From positions 62,001 to 126,000 of the forward strand of contig NZ_FNPH01000003.1 of NCBI RefSeq assembly GCF_900107255.1: DNA of 64,000 bases. Direction: 5' to 3'. The notes under the pieces are model-generated. The model did no database searches. It saw nothing but the letters and a program-made list of their open reading frames with translations, and was not told the origin of the DNA. Position 1 is the stretch's first letter. Each line of letters begins with the position of its first letter. Position numbers and translations under genes: made by a program. Source of the stretch: Micromonospora pattaloongensis. Its GTDB lineage: Bacteria > Actinomycetota > Actinomycetes > Mycobacteriales > Micromonosporaceae. This document shows positions 30,843 to 40,580 of the stretch, piece after piece.

Positions 30843-32224
30843 CCCACATCGAGTGCCAGTAGATCGTCTTCGGTCTCCCGCCGGACGATCACGCGTGCCT
30901 GCCCGTCGCGGACCGCGACGACCGGTGGGCGGGGCACGTGGTTGTAGTTGCTCGCCATGCTGCGGCAGTAGGCACCCGTGCCCGGCACTGCGAGAAGATC
31001 TCCGGGCTGCACGTCGGCGGGCAGGAATTCATCCTTCACCACGATGTCCCCGGACTCACAATGCTTTCCCACCACGCGGGCAAGGATCGGCGCCGCGGTG
31101 GAGGCGCGGGACGCGACGGTCGCGGAGTACGACGCGCCGTACAGCGCGGTGCGGATGTTGTCGCTCATCCCGCCGTCGACGCTGACGTAGGTGCGCAGGC
31201 CGTCGACGTCCTTGACCGTGCCCACCTCGTAGAGGGTGAACACGGCCGGGCCGACGATGGCCCGCCCCGGCTCGATCGACAGGTGCGGCACGCCCAGCTC
31301 GTGCGCGGCGCACTCGCTGTCGACGATCTTGTTGAGCCGCTTCGCCAGGTCGTACGGGGACGCCGGGTCGTCCTGGGTCGTGTAGGCGATGCCGAAGCCG
31401 CCGCCGAGGTCCAGCTCGGGTAGCTCGACCCCACGCGCGTCGCGGATCTGCGCCTGCAGGTCCAGCACCCGCCGCGCCGACACCTCGAACCCGCTGGTGT
31501 CGAAGATCTGCGAGCCGATGTGGGAGTGCAGGCCCCGCAGGTCGAGCACGTCCTCGTCGATGATCCGCAGCGCGGCCTCGAACGCGGCCCCGCCGGCGAG
31601 GGAGAACCCGAACTTCTGGTCCTCGTGGGCGGTGGCGATGAACTCGTGGGTGTGCGCCTCGACGCCGACGGTGACCCGGATGAGCACGGCCTGCCGTACC
31701 CCGCGCTCGCGCGCGATCGCGGTCAACCGCTCGATCTCGTCGAACGAGTCGACGATGATCCGCCCGACCCCGGTCTCCACCGCGCGGGTCAGCTCGCTGA
31801 TCGACTTGTTGTTGCCGTGGAAGCCGATCCGCTCCGGCGGCATCCCGGCGCTGAGCGCCACCGCCAGCTCCCCGCCGGTGCAGACGTCCAGGTAGAGCCC
31901 CTCCTCCGCGATGACGCGCACGATCGCGCGGCAGAGGAACGCCTTGCCGGCGTAGTAGACGTGGTGGTCGGGGAAGGCGGCACGGAAGTCGCGGCAGCGG
32001 GCGCGCAGGTCGCCCTCGTCGAGGACGTACGCCGGAGTGCCGAACTGTTCGGCGAGCTCGCGCACGCCGAGGCCGCCGACGGCGAGGGCGCCGTCGGCGG
32101 CGCGCTCGACGCCGCACGGCCACAGTTGCGGCACGAGCGCGTTGACGTCTTCGGGGGCACGCAGCCAGCCGGGCTGCGGGCTGGTGATGTCACCGTGCAG
32201 CGCCCCCGCTTCATGGGCTCGCAT
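30839..32224 (-). CDS. lysA: diaminopimelate decarboxylase
   Basis: This 461-residue fold-III PLP enzyme performs the last step of lysine synthesis. The PLP-lysine segment is HVYYAGKAFLCRAI and the phosphate-binding region is LDLGGGFGIAY. EPGRAIVG and the C-terminal VSVDGGMSDNIRTALYGA complete the dimer active site. It lies between argS (7 bases upstream) and hom, all on one strand, the argS-lysA-hom-thrC order common in actinobacteria. Confidence 0.96.
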   Translation of the reverse strand: MRAHEAGALHGDITSPQPGWLRAPEDVNALVPQLWPCGVERAADGALAVGGLGVRELAEQFGTPAYVLDEGDLRARCRDFRAAFPDHHVYYAGKAFLCRAIVRVIAEEGLYLDVCTGGELAVALSAGMPPERIGFHGNNKSISELTRAVETGVGRIIVDSFDEIERLTAIARERGVRQAVLIRVTVGVEAHTHEFIATAHEDQKFGFSLAGGAAFEAALRIIDEDVLDLRGLHSHIGSQIFDTSGFEVSARRVLDLQAQIRDARGVELPELDLGGGFGIAYTTQDDPASPYDLAKRLNKIVDSECAAHELGVPHLSIEPGRAIVGPAVFTLYEVGTVKDVDGLRTYVSVDGGMSDNIRTALYGASYSATVASRASTAAPILARVVGKHCESGDIVVKDEFLPADVQPGDLLAVPGTGAYCRSMASNYNHVPRPPVVAVRDGQARVIVRRETEDDLLALDVG

Positions 32225-32231
32225 GTGGCGG

Positions 32232-33899
32232 TTACATCCTCTCCGGCGCCGAGACGCCCAGCAGTTCCAGCCCGTTGGCGATCACCGTGCGGGTGGCGTC
32301 GTTCAGCCACAGCCGCGCCCGGTGCAGATCGGTGATCTCTTCGTCACCCATCGGCAGTATGCGGCAATTGTCGTAGAAACGGTGGTAAGCCGGAGCGAGA
32401 TCCTTCTCCAGGTAGTGCGCCAGCCGGTGCGGGGCCCGCAGCTCGGCCGCGGCGGTCACCACGGCCGGGTAGTCGCCCAGCGCCTTGAGCAGCTCGTTCT
32501 CCTTCGCGTGAGCGAGCAGCTCCGGCCGGAACGACTCCGCGTCACCGCGGGTCAGCCCCAGCTCCGCCGCGTTGCGCGCCACGCTCGCCGTCCGGGCGCC
32601 GACGTACTGGACGTAGAAGACCGGGTTGTCGTTGGAGCGCCGGGTGATGACCTCGATGTCGAGGGTGAGCGGCGAGTCCGTCGAGGAGCGGGCCAGGGAG
32701 TACCGCGCGGCGTCGGTCCCGACCGCGTCAACGAGCTCGTCCAGCGTGATCACGTTGCCGGCCCGCTTGCTCATCCGCACCGGCTGCCCCTCGCGGACGA
32801 GGTTGACCAGCTGGCCGATCAGGATCTCGATGTTGGCGTCCGGGTCGTCGCCGGCGCAGGCGGCGATGGCGCGCAGCCGGTTGATGTAGCCATGGTGGTC
32901 GGCGCCCAGCAGGTAGACGCACTTCTCGAAGCCGCGTTCCCGCTTGTTGATGTAGTACGCCGCGTCGGCCGCGAAGTAGGTCTTCTCGCCGTTGCCGCGG
33001 ATCAGCACCCGGTCCTTGTCGTCGCCGAAATCGGTCGTCCGCAACCAGAGCGCGCCCTCGGACTCGTAGAGGTGGCCCTGCGCGCGCAGCGTGTCGAGGG
33101 CGTGCTCGATCGCCCCGCTGTCGTGCAGGCCCCGCTCCGAGAACCAGACGTCGAAGTCGACGGCGAACCGGCCGAGGCTGGCCTTGATCTCGGCGAGCAT
33201 CAGCCGGTAGCCCTCGTTCCGGAAGACCGCCTCGGCCTCGTCGCCGGGCAGGTCGAGCACGGCCGGGTGCTCGGCGAGCACCTGCCGGGCGATGTCGGCG
33301 ATGTACTCGCCGCCGTAGCCGTCCTCCGGCGTCGGCTCGCCCTTGGCGGCGGCGAGCACGGAGCGACCGAACCGGTCGATCTGCGAGCCGGCGTCGTTGA
33401 TGTAGTACTCGCTGGCCACGTCGGCGCCCGCCGCGGCGAGCAGCCGGCGCAACGAGTCCCCCACCGCCGCCCACCGGGTGTGCCCCAGGTGCACCGGGCC
33501 GGTCGGGTTCGCCGAGACGAACTCGAGGTTGACCTTCTGACCGGCGAGGACGTCGCTGCGGCCGTACTCCCGGCCGGCCTCGACCACGACGCGGGCCAGC
33601 TGCCCGGCGGCGGCCGGGTCGAGCCGGACGTTGAGGAAGCCCGGACCGGCGATCTCGACGGACTTGACGCCCGGCGTCCGGGCGAGCTGCTCGGCGAGGC
33701 CGGCGGCGAGCTCGCGGGGCGGCAGCCCGATCTTCTTGGCCAGCTGCAGCGCGATGGTGGACGCGTAGTCGCCGTGCTCCGGGTTGCGCGGTCGTTCCAC
33801 CGTCGTGGTGGCCGGCAGGGCGGCGCGGTCGAGCCCACGCTCGGAGAAGAGGGCGTGAGCGGCGGCGAGTACGGCGTCGGCGAGCTTGGCGGGAGTCAC
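32232..33899 (-). CDS. argS: arginyl-tRNA synthetase
   Basis: This 555-residue class I synthetase starts at GTG 33899. The HIGH-type signature is in [20 protein letters not shown] and the KMSKS-type loop in [16 protein letters not shown]. The ArgRS additional N-terminal domain covers the first 110 residues, and the DALR anticodon-binding domain is at the end ([11 protein letters not shown]). It heads the argS-lysA-hom-thrC transcript. Confidence 0.97.
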   Translation of the reverse strand: MTPAKLADAVLAAAHALFSERGLDRAALPATTTVERPRNPEHGDYASTIALQLAKKIGLPPRELAAGLAEQLARTPGVKSVEIAGPGFLNVRLDPAAAGQLARVVVEAGREYGRSDVLAGQKVNLEFVSANPTGPVHLGHTRWAAVGDSLRRLLAAAGADVASEYYINDAGSQIDRFGRSVLAAAKGEPTPEDGYGGEYIADIARQVLAEHPAVLDLPGDEAEAVFRNEGYRLMLAEIKASLGRFAVDFDVWFSERGLHDSGAIEHALDTLRAQGHLYESEGALWLRTTDFGDDKDRVLIRGNGEKTYFAADAAYYINKRERGFEKCVYLLGADHHGYINRLRAIAACAGDDPDANIEILIGQLVNLVREGQPVRMSKRAGNVITLDELVDAVGTDAARYSLARSSTDSPLTLDIEVITRRSNDNPVFYVQYVGARTASVARNAAELGLTRGDAESFRPELLAHAKENELLKALGDYPAVVTAAAELRAPHRLAHYLEKDLAPAYHRFYDNCRILPMGDEEITDLHRARLWLNDATRTVIANGLELLGVSAPERM

Positions 33900-33996
33900 C
33901 GAGCCATGTTACCGGGGTAGACTCGGCCACCCCGGCGGAGACCCTGGGCGTCCACGTGGCCCGCCACCCCGTGACCGACCGACCTGACGAGGCACC

Positions 33997-34794
33997 ATGA
34001 GCATCAGCACCCCGGGTGGCGACCAGCGCCGTCCGTCCGTGGTCAGCACCGGCAAGAAGCCGGCGGCCGGCGCCAAGCCCGCGGCCGGGGCGAAGCCCGC
34101 ATCGGGCGGCAAGTCCGCGGGGGCCGGCAGGCCCGGCGCCGGCAAGGGCGCGCGCAAGAAGATCGCCCCGGTCAAGGTCAGCCAGGGCCGCAGCTGGGGC
34201 CCGATCGCGCTGTTCACCGCGGTCGGCCTGCTCGCCGCCGGCATCATCGGCTACGGCGCGTGGGCGTCCTTCAAGGGCTCCAGGAGCTGGGAGGAGCGCG
34301 CGGCGGAGATCTCCGGCATCGTGAACTACCGCAAGCAGGACCCGCAGCTCGTGCAGGGCGGTAACCACCAGCAGGGTCCGATCCAGTACACGGTGCTCCC
34401 GCCGGTCGCCGGCCCGCACAACGCCGCCTGGCAGAACTGCATGGGCGACGTCTACGACGCGCCGATCGCCAGCGAGCACGCGGTACACAGCCTGGAGCAC
34501 GGCGCGGTGTGGGTCACGTACCGTCCCGACCTGCCCAAGGACCAGATCGACAAGCTCGCCGAGAAGGTGCGCGGCAACGAGAAGACGATGCTGAGCCCGT
34601 TCGACAAGCTCGACAAGCCGATCTCGCTGCAGGCCTGGGGCTACCAGCTCAAGGTCGACAACGCCGACGACGCCCGGATCGACGAGTTCATCAAGACGCT
34701 GCGCGTCAACGCCTCGGTCGAGGGCCCGACCGCGCTCTGCTCCCAGGGCATCACCGCCACCGGGACCACCCCGCGAGACCTCCAGCAGCAGTAA
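33997..34794 (+). CDS. DUF3105 membrane-anchored protein
   Basis: The 265-residue protein has a Lys/Ala/Gly-rich cytoplasmic N-terminus with GAKPA repeats (residues 20-55) and one membrane helix (about 70-90). An extracytoplasmic DUF3105 domain follows, with EHAVHSLEHGAVWVTYRP and two cysteines (NCMGD and ALCSQG) that may form a disulfide. The function of DUF3105 is unknown. The gene is followed after 9 bases by a DUF305 gene, a common actinobacterial pairing that suggests a joint role in the cell envelope. Confidence 0.85.
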   Translation: MSISTPGGDQRRPSVVSTGKKPAAGAKPAAGAKPASGGKSAGAGRPGAGKGARKKIAPVKVSQGRSWGPIALFTAVGLLAAGIIGYGAWASFKGSRSWEERAAEISGIVNYRKQDPQLVQGGNHQQGPIQYTVLPPVAGPHNAAWQNCMGDVYDAPIASEHAVHSLEHGAVWVTYRPDLPKDQIDKLAEKVRGNEKTMLSPFDKLDKPISLQAWGYQLKVDNADDARIDEFIKTLRVNASVEGPTALCSQGITATGTTPRDLQQQ

Positions 34795-34803
34795 GGGAGC
34801 CCG

Positions 34804-35493
34804 ATGACGACCTCGGCGCAGGCGGACCCCGACACGCCGCGACCGTCCCGTCCCGCGCGCCGGTACGGCACGCTCGCGGTGGCGCTGGCGATCGTGGTCG
34901 GCCTGCTGCTCGGGTACGCCGGCGGCCTGCTGACGCCCCGTCTCACCCGGCCCGGCGACGCGTCGGTCGAGGCGGGGTTCGCCCGCGACATGAGCTCGCA
35001 CCACGCGCAGGCGGTGGAGATGGGGCTGATCGCGTTCCGCTCCTCCTCCGACCCGGCGGTTCGGCAGCTCGCCGTCGACATCGCGACCGGCCAGCAGGGC
35101 GAGATCGGCATGATGCAGAGCTGGCTGCGCGAGTGGGGCCTGGGCCCCAACCGCTCCGGGCCGCCGATGGCGTGGATGTCCGACGGCGCGGCCACGATGA
35201 AGGACGGCCTGATGCCGGGGATGGCGACGCCGCAGGAGCTGGAGCGGTTGCGCACCACGCAGGGGCGCGACCACGACGTCCTGTTCCTGGAGCTGATGAT
35301 CAAGCATCATCTCGGCGGCGTGCACATGGTCGACGCGATCGTGGAGCACGGGGCCGAGTCCGAGGTGATCGAGGCCGCCACGCGGATGAAGAACACCCAG
35401 CAGGGCGAGCTGACGAACATGAACAACCTGCTGGCCCGGCTCAAGGGCGCCCCGGCGTCGGCGGAGGCGCCGCAGCCCCACCACTCCAATTGA
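34804..35493 (+). CDS. DUF305 membrane-anchored protein
   Basis: The 229-residue protein has an N-terminal membrane helix (about residues 22-42). Two ferritin-like DUF305 halves follow, each with a histidine pair: DMSSHHAQAVEMG and IKHHLGGVHMVDAI. Methionines and histidines on these helices are consistent with metal binding, proposed for copper in some relatives but unproven. It is in an operon with the DUF3105 gene and is followed by a hairpin terminator. Confidence 0.85.
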   Translation: MTTSAQADPDTPRPSRPARRYGTLAVALAIVVGLLLGYAGGLLTPRLTRPGDASVEAGFARDMSSHHAQAVEMGLIAFRSSSDPAVRQLAVDIATGQQGEIGMMQSWLREWGLGPNRSGPPMAWMSDGAATMKDGLMPGMATPQELERLRTTQGRDHDVLFLELMIKHHLGGVHMVDAIVEHGAESEVIEAATRMKNTQQGELTNMNNLLARLKGAPASAEAPQPHHSN

Positions 35494-35558
35494 GGGCGGA
35501 CTAAGTCTTAATTGCCCGAGTTTGCAGTTTGAGTAGCGCCGCCACCCGCGCGCGCCAC

Positions 35559-35598
35559 ACAGCCCCCACGTCGGTCGTTGTGCCGGCGTGGGGGCTGT
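35559..35598 (+). terminator. hairpin after the DUF3105-DUF305 operon
   Basis: ACAGCCCCCACG (35559-35570) and CGTGGGGGCTGT (35587-35598) form a perfect 12-bp stem, 66 bases after the DUF305 stop, followed by TCTTGG. The downstream arm overlaps a possible GTG start of the next gene, which argues for a later start there. Confidence 0.75.
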
Positions 35599-35605
35599 TC
35601 TTGGT

Positions 35606-36295
35606 GTGACGACGGGTCGCGGTTCGCCGCGACGGCCGTCGGTGACGAGTTGGTGCCGGCGCAACACGATCGGCGGGGACGGGGCGGTGGCGGCGCGCCA
35701 CCGCGGGACCCTCGGCGGTGAGCCCGTCCCGCTCGGCCGCGAGCAGGAGTTGGACCTCATCGACGTGCTGCGCGGGCGATGGCCCGAGGAGTTCGGCCTG
35801 GGCGACCCGCTGTGGACCCGGCGGAGCCTGGCGGCGCTCGTGGAGCACCGCTACGGGCTCGCGCTGAGCAGCGCCGACGCCGGCCGCTACCTGCGGGCCT
35901 GGGGCGTCTGGGAGCGCGAACCCACGGACCGGGCCTGCGCGCTCTGCGCCGACGCCGTGTCGCGGTGGATGGAGACGGACTATCCGGCAATCGCGCGCAG
36001 CGCGCGGCAGCACGGCGGCGAGGTGTTCTGGGTCGGGCGGACCCGGCTGCACGGCGTGACGCCGGCCGCCGACGTACTCTCGGCGGTCTCCAACCGGGGC
36101 CGGATGCGGTTCATGATCATCACGCCGGCGGTCGACCCGCCGCTCCCCCGCGACTTCCTGCTCCGGCTGCCCGGCCCGAACGGCCGCACCACGCACGTCG
36201 TGGTGGACGGGTCGTGGGCGCGGCGGGACTGGCCACGGCGCGTCTCCGCGCAGATCGTGCTCCACCCGCTGCCCAGTTGCGAACGCGCCGGCTGA
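35606..36295 (+). CDS. winged-helix protein derived from an IS630-type transposase
   Basis: About 229 residues if GTG 35606 is used; no clear ribosome site supports this or the GTG at 35588. The middle holds a winged-helix segment (WTRRSLAALVEHRYGLALSSADAGRYLRAWGV). A transposase-like region follows with DYPAIARSARQHGGEVFWVGRTRLHGV and HVVVDGSWARRDWP, as in IS630-family relatives. It lacks a full DDE domain and is too short for an active transposase. It is either a degraded element or a domesticated DNA-binding protein. It lies directly before tRNA-Arg. Confidence 0.6.
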   Translation: MTTGRGSPRRPSVTSWCRRNTIGGDGAVAARHRGTLGGEPVPLGREQELDLIDVLRGRWPEEFGLGDPLWTRRSLAALVEHRYGLALSSADAGRYLRAWGVWEREPTDRACALCADAVSRWMETDYPAIARSARQHGGEVFWVGRTRLHGVTPAADVLSAVSNRGRMRFMIITPAVDPPLPRDFLLRLPGPNGRTTHVVVDGSWARRDWPRRVSAQIVLHPLPSCERAG

Positions 36296-36415
36296 GCCCC
36301 CAGACCCCGAGCGCCGGGGCGGGGCGCGGGGCCGGAGTCGGCGGCGGTGCGGCAACACCACCGGTACCGATTCGGCCCCGCGCCCACATGCCTGGTACTC
36401 TTCACTGGTCGCTGA

Positions 36416-36487
36416 GCCCCCGTAGCTCAGGGGATAGAGCACCGCCCTCCGGAGGCGGGGGCGCAGGTTCGAATCCTGCCGGGGGCA
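36416..36487 (+). tRNA. tRNA-Arg(CCG)
   Basis: The full cloverleaf is visible: acceptor GCCCCCG (36416-36422) pairs with CGGGGGC (36480-36486). The D-arm is GCTC/GAGC, the anticodon stem CCGCC/GGCGG has loop CTCCGGA, and the T-arm GCAGG/CCTGC has loop TTCGAAT. The anticodon is CCG, reading the arginine codon CGG. The CCA end is not encoded. It marks the start of an accessory region. Confidence 0.96.
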
Positions 36488-36651
36488 CACCATAGATCTG
36501 CAAAATCGCAGCGTGATCGGTCGACGACTGCGCATTGACGCGGCCTTCGCGTTGACATAGTGCTCGTGTTGCTGTGGCCCAGGTACTCCACCTGGGCCAC
36601 AGCCGTCTGCTCGTTGACCACCGGTCGTGGGGTACCGGCCGTGCCAGCGCC

Positions 36652-37866
36652 TCAGCCGCGGTGGCGTAGCTGGGCGGCTCGGTGGATGAGGTAGCGCTGT
36701 TCGGGAAGGCTCGCGGTCATCTGGGCGGCGCGTAGGTAGCAGTCGCGGGCGGCGTCGTGGTCGCCGGCTTGTTCGAGCAGGTGGGCGCGGACGGTTTCGA
36801 GGCGGTGGCTGTGGGCGAGCCGGTCGTCGGCGTCGAGGGTGCCCAGCACGGTGAGACCGGCGGCGGGCCCGTGGACCATGGCGAGGGCGACGGCGCGGCT
36901 GAGTGTGACGACGGGTCCGGGGTCGACTTGGGTGAGGACGTCGTAGAGGGCCAGGATTTGCGGCCAGTCGGTGTCGGCGGCGGTTGGGGCCTCGTCATGC
37001 AGGGCGGCGATGGCGGCCTGGATCTGGTATGGGCCGACCGGCCCGGTGCCTAGTGTGCGGGTGAGCAGGGCTTGCCCTTCGGCGATCGCCGAGGTGTTCC
37101 ATTGGTCGCGATGTTGCTCGGCGAGGGGTATCAGGGAGCCGTCGGGTCCGGTTCGCGCGATGCGGCGGGCGTCGGTGAGCAGCATCAGCGCGAGCAGGCC
37201 GGCGACCTCGGCTTGGCCGGGCTGCAGCCGGTGCAGCAGGCGGGCGAGTCGGATCGCCTCGGCGGTCAGGTCGATCCGGGTCAGCTGCGGCCCGGAGGTG
37301 GCGGTGTGACCCTCAGTGAAGATCAGGTACAGCACGTGCAGGACGACCGTGAGCCGTCCTTCCCGGTCGGCGGGTGCGGGTAGCTCGAATCGGGCGCCGG
37401 CGTCGCGGATGCGTTGTTTGGCGCGGCTGATCCGCCGTTCCATGGTGGTCTGCGGTACCAGGAACGCCGCGGCGATCTGCGCGGTGCTCAGCCCGCCGAC
37501 CGCGCGCAGGGTCAGGGCGAGCTGGGACGGCGGCGACAGGGCAGGATGGCAGCACAGGAACAGCAGGATCAGCGTGTCGTCGTCGGCGGGCGGCGGCCGG
37601 TTGGTGGGGTCCAGGACGGCGCTGGCTTCGCGGCGGCGGCGGGCATTGTCCCTGCGCCACTGGTCGACCAGGGTGCGGCTGGCGACGGTGGTCAGCCAGG
37701 CACCGGGGCGATCCGGGATGCCGTCGCGGGGCCATTGCCGGGTGGCGGCGAGCAGGGCTTCCTGGACGGCGTCCTCGCATGCGTCGAACTGGCCGTGTCG
37801 GCGTACGAGGGCGCCGAGGACCTGCGGCGCCAGGTCGCGCAGCAGGTCCTCGAACGGCTCGACCAT
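36652..37866 (-). CDS. ECF42-type RNA polymerase sigma factor with C-terminal TPR-like domain
   Basis: The 404-residue protein starts at ATG 37866. Region 2 is seen in FDACEDAVQEALLAATRQWP and VASRTLVDQWRRDNARRRRE. Region 4 is LTLRAVGGLSTAQIAAAFLVPQTTMERRISRAKQRI, the recognition helix for the -35 element. A long helical C-terminal extension (about residues 190-404) replaces an anti-sigma factor as the control domain. The preceding DGPF-motif gene is 10 bases away, the hallmark pairing of group ECF42. Its regulon is probably its own operon. Confidence 0.9.
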   Translation of the reverse strand: MVEPFEDLLRDLAPQVLGALVRRHGQFDACEDAVQEALLAATRQWPRDGIPDRPGAWLTTVASRTLVDQWRRDNARRRREASAVLDPTNRPPPADDDTLILLFLCCHPALSPPSQLALTLRAVGGLSTAQIAAAFLVPQTTMERRISRAKQRIRDAGARFELPAPADREGRLTVVLHVLYLIFTEGHTATSGPQLTRIDLTAEAIRLARLLHRLQPGQAEVAGLLALMLLTDARRIARTGPDGSLIPLAEQHRDQWNTSAIAEGQALLTRTLGTGPVGPYQIQAAIAALHDEAPTAADTDWPQILALYDVLTQVDPGPVVTLSRAVALAMVHGPAAGLTVLGTLDADDRLAHSHRLETVRAHLLEQAGDHDAARDCYLRAAQMTASLPEQRYLIHRAAQLRHRG

Positions 37867-37876
37867 GATCGGTGGC

Positions 37877-38239
37877 TCACATCTGCTGGGGCGGCTCGTC
37901 CATGATGCGCCGGACTTCCATCGGATACTGGGTGACCGCGACGACCTGCGAGGCGATCTCGACGGCCCGCTCATGGTCGCCGTCGATGATCCAGTATCCG
38001 GCGAGGGACTCCTTGATCTCGGCGAACGGGCCGTCGGTCGGGGTGGGCGTGCCGTCGGTGAACCGTACGGTGGTGGCGTGGGTGGGGTCGGTCAGGTGAC
38101 GGCTGTCGACCACCTCGCCGGATTCACGCAGCTCGCGGTCCATGCGCATCATTGTGGCCTGCATTTGGGTGATCCACTCCGGGCTCCGGTCGGCGAGTGA
38201 CGCGCCGAGCCCTCCGAACATCATGATCATGTACTTCAC
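37877..38239 (-). CDS. DGPF-motif (YCII-like) protein
   Basis: The 120-residue protein starts at GTG 38239 behind GGAGGGAG. The signature PTDGPFAEIKESLAGYWIID contains the DGPFAE-K-E motif that defines the partners of ECF42 sigma factors. The fold is YCII-like and the biochemical role is unknown. It is the first gene of the operon with the sigma factor and the likely target of sigma autoregulation. Confidence 0.92.
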   Translation of the reverse strand: MKYMIMMFGGLGASLADRSPEWITQMQATMMRMDRELRESGEVVDSRHLTDPTHATTVRFTDGTPTPTDGPFAEIKESLAGYWIIDGDHERAVEIASQVVAVTQYPMEVRRIMDEPPQQM

Positions 38240-38285
38240 CGTTGTCTCCCTCCGTCCGGCGCCCGGTTCCGGGCGTCGGCTCCTG

Positions 38286-38313
38286 GTCGAAGCCGACGAC
38301 CCGGATCCCGACA
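38286..38313 (-). promoter_or_regulatory. candidate ECF42-dependent promoter
   Basis: On the minus strand TGTCGG (38313-38308) and CGAC (38289-38286) are separated by 18 bases, 46 bases before the DGPF gene. This resembles the TGTCGA / CG-A-or-T-C promoter reported for ECF42 sigma factors. One -35 base differs. Inference only. Confidence 0.35.
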
Positions 38314-38418
38314 TCCCCCCGCAAGAGATTCTGTCGCTGTCCCGGCCGGGCGGAATGTTTCTCGGCGGAGCATCGTGGCAGCCTGTTGCCGGGCGTGTCA
38401 GGCTCGGAACGGAGAGCG

Positions 38419-38509
38419 ATGATCGTGGCGTCCGACGAGGTGCTGGCCGATCGGCTGCGGGAGCGGCTGCGCGGCCGGGCTGGGGTGACGAGAAGAAGAT
38501 GTTCGGCGG
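38419..38509 (+). pseudogene. TfoX-domain gene fragment (5' end)
   Basis: An ATG with GGAGAG upstream opens MIVASDEVLADRLRERLRGRAGV, the N-terminus of TfoX/Sxy-like proteins. One missing base near 38490 shifts the frame; with it restored the sequence continues EKKMFGG, the TfoX core. The gene stops there, joined to a TetR fragment. Confidence 0.65.
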
Positions 38510-38892
<383 letters not shown>

Positions 38893-39085
38893 ATCCTGGG
38901 TGGCTTGATCAACGAATATTCGCAGGCAGCATAGCCGAACCGACTTTACGGGCCCCACAGGTTCGGCCGCCACTGGTCCGCCCGTTCGGTCAGTGTGGAG
39001 CCTGCGGGTGAGGCGGTAGCGTGCCCCTCGGCAGTCACTTGCATCAATGGATATGCAGCTGGCGTCGCCAGCGGGGGAGGTAGGG

Positions 39086-40372
39086 ATGACACGTCTGGTT
39101 CGCAGCCGCCGAACAGTCCTCAGCGCGGTGGTCGCCGGTATCCTCACCGCCGCGGCGCAGGCCGCCGTCGGTGCTCCTCCGGCGCAGGCTGCGGAAGCGA
39201 GCACGTCCGAGAATGCCGTCATCGTCTGGGACCGCAACGCGCAATCCGCGATCTGGGACGTGGCAGGCCAGCAGCCGCAGGTCCAGGCGCGCAGCTTCGC
39301 CATGGTGCACGGCGCCATCTACGACGCGGTCAACGCCATCGCCGGGACGCCCTACCAGCCGTACCTGACCGCGCCGACCACCAACGGCCGCGAGTCGGTG
39401 AACGCGGCCGTCGGCACCGCCGCCTTCCAGGTGCTCAGCTCCCTGTTCCCGGCCCAGCAGGCGCGGCTGCAGACGCAGTACGACCAGTGGCTGGCCGCCT
39501 TACCCGACGGCAGCGCGAAGCGGCGCGGAATCTCGGTGGGCAGCCGAACCGCCGCCGCGATGATCAGCGCGCGGCAGAACGACGGGGCGTTCGGCAACGC
39601 GGCCTGGCCCGTCGGCACCGGACCCGGCCAGTGGCGGCCCACCCCACCGACCAACGCCAACGACGGCGCATGGGTGGCCAACCTCAAGCCGTTCCTCATC
39701 CCCAGCGCGTCGATGTTCCGCTCGTCCGGCCCGCCCGCGCTCACCAGCGAGCAGTACGCCCGGGACTTCAACGAGGTCAAGACGATCGGCGCCGTCAACA
39801 GCAGCGTCCGGACGGCGGACCAGACCCAGGCCGCGATCTGGTGGCACGACCGGCACCTCGGCGAATGGGAGATCAAGCGCCAGCTCGCGACGACCCAGCG
39901 CCTGAACACCCTGCAGACGGCGCGGATGTTGGCGATGGTCGACCTCGCCGAGGCCGACGCGACGACCGCCTGTTACAACGAGAAGGCCGCCTGGATGTTC
40001 TGGCGTCCGGTCACCGCCGTCCAACTGGCCGACACCGACGGCAACCGGGCCACCGAGGCCGATGCCGACTGGATGCCGCTCCTCGTCACCCCACCGCACC
40101 CCGACTTCGCCTCCGGGCACGCGTGCTTCACCGCGGCCAGCATGCTGGCGCTGCGGTACTTCTACGGTCGCGACGACATCCCGTTCAGCGCCTACAGCGA
40201 GGCCTCGGGCACCACCCGGTCCTTCGGCAGCTTCTCCCAGGCCATCGCCGAGGTCATCGAGGCCCGCATCTGGGGCGGCATCCACACCCGCACGGCCGAC
40301 GTCGAAGGCGCGAAGATCGGCGCCAAGGTGACCGCGTACATGATCAGCAACTACTTCCGTCCGCGGCGGTGA
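39086..40372 (+). CDS. secreted vanadium-dependent haloperoxidase
   Basis: The 428-residue protein starts at ATG 39086 behind GGGGGAGG. Residues 1-35 are a signal peptide with two arginines (RSRRTVLSAVVAGILTAAAQA), ending near APPAQAA. The PAP2-type active site is visible as KAAWMFWRPVTAV (Lys, Arg), PHPDFASGHACF (Ser-Gly-His) and EARIWGGIHTRTAD (Arg, His), matching the vanadate-binding residues. Such enzymes use peroxide to oxidise halide to hypohalous acid, or act as phosphatases. No biosynthetic gene cluster surrounds it, so a defensive or oxidative extracellular role is likely. Confidence 0.9.
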   Translation: MTRLVRSRRTVLSAVVAGILTAAAQAAVGAPPAQAAEASTSENAVIVWDRNAQSAIWDVAGQQPQVQARSFAMVHGAIYDAVNAIAGTPYQPYLTAPTTNGRESVNAAVGTAAFQVLSSLFPAQQARLQTQYDQWLAALPDGSAKRRGISVGSRTAAAMISARQNDGAFGNAAWPVGTGPGQWRPTPPTNANDGAWVANLKPFLIPSASMFRSSGPPALTSEQYARDFNEVKTIGAVNSSVRTADQTQAAIWWHDRHLGEWEIKRQLATTQRLNTLQTARMLAMVDLAEADATTACYNEKAAWMFWRPVTAVQLADTDGNRATEADADWMPLLVTPPHPDFASGHACFTAASMLALRYFYGRDDIPFSAYSEASGTTRSFGSFSQAIAEVIEARIWGGIHTRTADVEGAKIGAKVTAYMISNYFRPRR

Positions 40373-40551
40373 CAGACCGGGCGTGCGGCCGAGGTGGACC
40401 GTCTTGCACCAGCGAGGTGGTCACCGACGCCGCCGCGTTCGTTGGCGGCGGCTAGCGCCCGAGCGCAGCCTGTATGCGCTGGCGACGGTGTTCTGCCCAC
40501 TCGATAGTGACTGGCGGGCTGGGCGCTGCGGCAACCAGATCGACTGCCCTC

Positions 40552-40568
40552 TTTTCCTATCGGATAAG
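40552..40568. promoter_or_regulatory. Rrf2-like box before leader peptide 1
   Basis: TTTTCCTATCGGATAAG contains an imperfect palindrome TCC-kATm-GGA in an AT-rich island just upstream of the leader ORF. Its TTCCTA/GGATA half-sites resemble those in the Rrf2 gene promoter at 45682-45707, suggesting one regulator binds both. Inference. Confidence 0.35.
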
Positions 40569-40580
40569 TATGTTATTCTA

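Noticed and set aside
36427-36621. 64-residue minus-strand ORF across the tRNA
   Set aside because: Its C-terminus is the antisense translation of tRNA-Arg, a well-known false protein pattern.
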